Positions 62,293-64,000 of a stretch of 64,000 nt of DNA are shown piece after piece. Both the position numbers and the translations under genes were made by a program. The first letter of the stretch is position 1; every line of letters begins with the position of its first letter. The notes under the pieces were generated by a model, which saw nothing but the letters and a program-made list of their open reading frames with translations, was not told where the DNA came from and ran no database searches. Origin of the DNA: Saprospiraceae bacterium (lineage in GTDB: Bacteria; Bacteroidota; Bacteroidia; Chitinophagales; Saprospiraceae); assembly GCA_041392805.1 (NCBI GenBank), contig JAWKLJ010000001.1, positions 3,906,001-3,970,000 of the forward strand, given 5' to 3'.

Positions 62293-62479
62293 TTAGGAAC
62301 GTTCAAACAATAACTTCGACTTTCTGGCTGCCTTTTTTGTGACCATGCTTTGCCAAAAATACTCGCCATAACTTCGGCTACGCCTTCGCCTGCCTTTGCC
62401 GGCCGGCAGGTTTTTTGGCTCGCCTGGCCACAAAATAGCCGACCCATAATTGTCGAACTTATTATTCGTACGTTCCTAA
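62293..62479. repeat. 187-bp imperfect palindrome in a convergent gap
   Basis: 28-base arms (62293-62320 and 62452-62479) match at 24 positions after inversion, beginning TTAGGAACGT. Further weaker pairing lies inside (GGCTGCCTTTTTTGTGACC against GGCCACAAAATAGCC), around a GC-rich centre GCCGGCCGGC. It sits between the 2TM gene and the TonB_C gene, which face each other. It may be a MITE-like or REP-type mobile remnant, or a two-way terminator. Confidence 0.55.
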
Positions 62480-62643
62480 GGTTACTCAATTGGCCAAATT
62501 TTAGCTAAAGGTAGATAAAGCATAAAGCTATCCTAACGGATAATTAGTAGCTATCATTAAAAAAGACGATAACTATGCTTCAAAAGTTAATGGCCTAGTT
62601 ATATGAATTAATTTTGAAGTTTACTTACAAACAAGTCTTCCAT
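62480..62643. other. Gap after the 187-bp palindrome
   Basis: AT-rich, with no gene or clear motif. Confidence 0.35.
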
Positions 62644-63102
62644 CTACAAATCAAACTTGATTGTTAATGGCGTCTGTACCCGCACCTCTTCTCCTTTTAA
62701 TTTCCCGGGAACCCATAGGGGCATGTTGTTTATCAGTCGAATAGCTTCTTGTCCACAGCCTCCACCAATATCCCTTAGTATTTTTGAAAATATAACTTTA
62801 CCATTGGGTTCCACAATAACTTCGACTAAAACGATTCCGCTAATTTTTTTTTCTTTCGCTTCTTTTGGGTATTGAAGGTGGTCCTTTAGGTAATTCTTTA
62901 AGGCAAATTTACTACAGCTTTGTTTTTCGATTAGATCATTGCTTTGCTCGCAATTATCAAGGCGAAACCGAGGAGCTTCTTCTACTATTTTGTAAATAGT
63001 TTTATCTTGATAAGATGCTGGCACACTCTTTCCTTGGGCAAAAATTAAACATGGCAGAAGGACTAAGGCGGCAATAGTGAAGTTGGATTTAAGATAGAAC
63101 AT
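62644..63102 (-). CDS. Secreted protein with TonB C-terminal domain
   Basis: Protein of 152 residues with a cleavable signal peptide (about 1-22, LPCLIFAQG) and a C-terminal TonB_C domain (about 72-150: YLKDHLQYPKEAKEKKISG, then GKVIFSKILRDIGGGCGQEA). Unlike classical TonB it has no N-terminal membrane anchor, so it is periplasmic and cannot transmit energy in the usual way; it may instead bind outer-membrane or wall partners. Two Cys pairs (NCEQ, SCSK) are unusual. It is followed upstream by the two-component pair on the same strand (47 bases). Confidence 0.8.
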   Translation of the reverse strand: MFYLKSNFTIAALVLLPCLIFAQGKSVPASYQDKTIYKIVEEAPRFRLDNCEQSNDLIEKQSCSKFALKNYLKDHLQYPKEAKEKKISGIVLVEVIVEPNGKVIFSKILRDIGGGCGQEAIRLINNMPLWVPGKLKGEEVRVQTPLTIKFDL

Positions 63103-63148
63103 TGCATGGGGGATTTAAAGATTAGAAAATAAAAAGTAAAAGAAGTAA

Positions 63149-63841
63149 TTATTCTACAACAAAGTGGTAACCAACCCCCTTTAATGTTACAATTTTAACA
63201 CATTTGTCTCCACTAAGGTAGTCACGAAGCTTTTTAATATAGACATCTAAATTACGAGAATTGAAAAAAGAATCATCCCCCCATACTTGTTTGAGTATAT
63301 CTTTACGTTGGACAGGAATATTTTGATGACTACTAAATATTTTCAGTAACTCTGTCTCCCGGTGAGAAAGTTGTCGAGAATGACTGCCAAGGCATAATTC
63401 ATATCTATGAGGGAAGAAAGTATATTTCCCCATAGAAATGCCCTCTTCGGAGGTCTGCGGAGCTTGACGTCCTTGGGCTAAAAGCATCAAGTTGTGAATG
63501 CGCACGATAAGTTCTTCCATGCTAAAAGGCTTTTTCAGGTAATCATTGCCACCTGAACGAAAACCCTTGAGTACGTCTTCTGTCTGGTTTTTTGCGGTAA
63601 GAAAGATGATGGGAACTTGTACATCCAACTGACGAATTTCTTGGCCAATGGTGAAACCGTCCTTGCCCGGAAGCATGACGTCAAGCACGCAAATATCTGG
63701 CTGAAATTGCCGATAGGCATGCAAAGCAGAACTTCCATTTGCTTCCATGTGCACCTGGAAATTGCGGCTTTCCAGGCTCTCTTTTACAATTTTACCAAGG
63801 AAAGGCTCATCCTCCACATATAAGACTTTAACCTGCTCCAT
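63149..63841 (-). CDS. OmpR/PhoB-family response regulator
   Basis: DNA-binding response regulator of 230 residues. Receiver with the acidic pair ED at 10-11, Asp54 (ICVLDVMLPGKDG) and Lys in KKPF; the C-terminal winged helix (about 130-230) has RETELLKIFSSHQNIPVQR and the recognition part NLDVYIKKLRDYL. Its start codon lies inside the end of the sensor-kinase gene (overlap 63828-63841), so both are made from one mRNA and translation is coupled. It is followed by the TonB_C protein gene, a possible target or co-operon member. Confidence 0.93.
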   Translation of the reverse strand: MEQVKVLYVEDEPFLGKIVKESLESRNFQVHMEANGSSALHAYRQFQPDICVLDVMLPGKDGFTIGQEIRQLDVQVPIIFLTAKNQTEDVLKGFRSGGNDYLKKPFSMEELIVRIHNLMLLAQGRQAPQTSEEGISMGKYTFFPHRYELCLGSHSRQLSHRETELLKIFSSHQNIPVQRKDILKQVWGDDSFFNSRNLDVYIKKLRDYLSGDKCVKIVTLKGVGYHFVVE

Positions 63842-64000
63842 GCTCCACTGGTAGTTTTATGGTGAAAATACTTCCCTTCCCTGGTTCGCTCTCTACCACA
63901 ATATCGCCCTGATGGCGTTTGATGACCTTGGCTACATAGTTTAATCCCAAACCATGCCCCTTGATATCGTGCCGGTCACCAGTAGGAACGCGAAAGAATT
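63828..64000 (-). CDS. Sensor histidine kinase, C-terminal end (5' part outside window)
   Basis: The last 56 codons of a kinase run off the right edge. They read FFRVPTGDRHDIKGHGLGLN to FTIKLPVEHGAG: the G2 box GHGLGLNYV, the strand IVVESEPGKGSIF, and the usual end of a HATPase domain. The stop TAA at 63828-63830 overlaps the start of the OmpR-type regulator by 14 bases, so this is its partner. The sensor domain is not visible. Confidence 0.85.
   Translation of the reverse strand, partial: FFRVPTGDRHDIKGHGLGLNYVAKVIKRHQGDIVVESEPGKGSIFTIKLPVEHGAG

Overview
The window reads as chromosomal DNA of a Bacteroidota bacterium, most like the Saprospiria (Lewinella/Haliscomenobacter-type). The grounds are: type IX secretion C-terminal domains on secreted enzymes, a SusC-type outer-membrane beta-barrel with a carboxypeptidase-like N-terminal domain, many lipoproteins, sortilin/BNR propeller proteins, hybrid histidine kinases with HPt tails, and promoter -7 boxes of the Bacteroidota type (TAnnTTTG). 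Species is not determined. Both ends cut genes: a pseudaminic acid synthase at the left and a sensor kinase at the right.

Layout. 1-0.5 kb: 3' end of pseI with a terminator. 0.9-10.3 kb: one co-directional signalling locus with an H-NOX gas sensor, a hybrid kinase, a LytTR regulator, a sigma54 (NtrC-type) regulator, a FIST-domain protein (the NosP-type sensor fold), a second paralogous hybrid kinase and a small membrane protein. 10.4-13.2 kb: minus-strand housekeeping and enzyme genes (DinB-cupin fusion, tmk, DUF1572, DUF2202). 13.4-19.3 kb: a large unrecognised exported protein, then minus-strand membrane/lipoprotein genes and an acetyltransferase. 19.5-20.25 kb: a gene-free tandem array of ~180-bp units, each with hairpins whose pairing is kept by compensating and G-U changes on the minus strand. 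20.5-25 kb: a glycosidase-like protein, a MoxR ATPase with a VWA partner, and a DUF5995 protein. 25.3-30.8 kb: Tm-1-like protein, PEP-hydrolase-family protein and a giant lipoprotein (propeller, cupredoxin, ThuA). 31-38 kb: minus-strand DUF5682, adenine deaminase, beta-lactamase-like hydrolase and a D-aminoacylase-like lipoprotein. 38.7-44.7 kb: two sortilin/BNR paralogues. 44.8-47 kb: moaA and moeA. 47.3-50.8 kb: a polymorphic-toxin-like locus, consisting of a secreted N-terminal part, an in-frame stop, a nuclease-like C-terminus, an immunity-like gene, an orphan duplicate toxin tip, a second immunity-like gene and a collapsed third one. 50.8-60.6 kb: exported haloperoxidase-like protein, esterase, beta-barrel protein, PhoD-like phosphatase and another T9SS cargo. 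60.6-64 kb: rnhB, a broken VOC gene, a 2TM protein, a secreted TonB_C protein and an OmpR/kinase pair.

How genes work together. The first 10 kb looks like a complete nitric-oxide (or other haem-ligand) relay: two candidate haem sensors, two kinases ending in HPt domains, and two receivers with different outputs (LytTR DNA binding and sigma54 activation). The 47-51 kb block looks like an interbacterial conflict locus shaped by recombination. The molybdopterin pair, the Tm-1/PEP-hydrolase pair and the MoxR/VWA pair are ordinary functional partners.

Most likely undescribed items: the H-NOX plus FIST double-sensor operon, the recombining toxin/immunity array with its in-frame stop, and the covarying tandem hairpin repeat. 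Function is inferred from sequence only; no database search was run.
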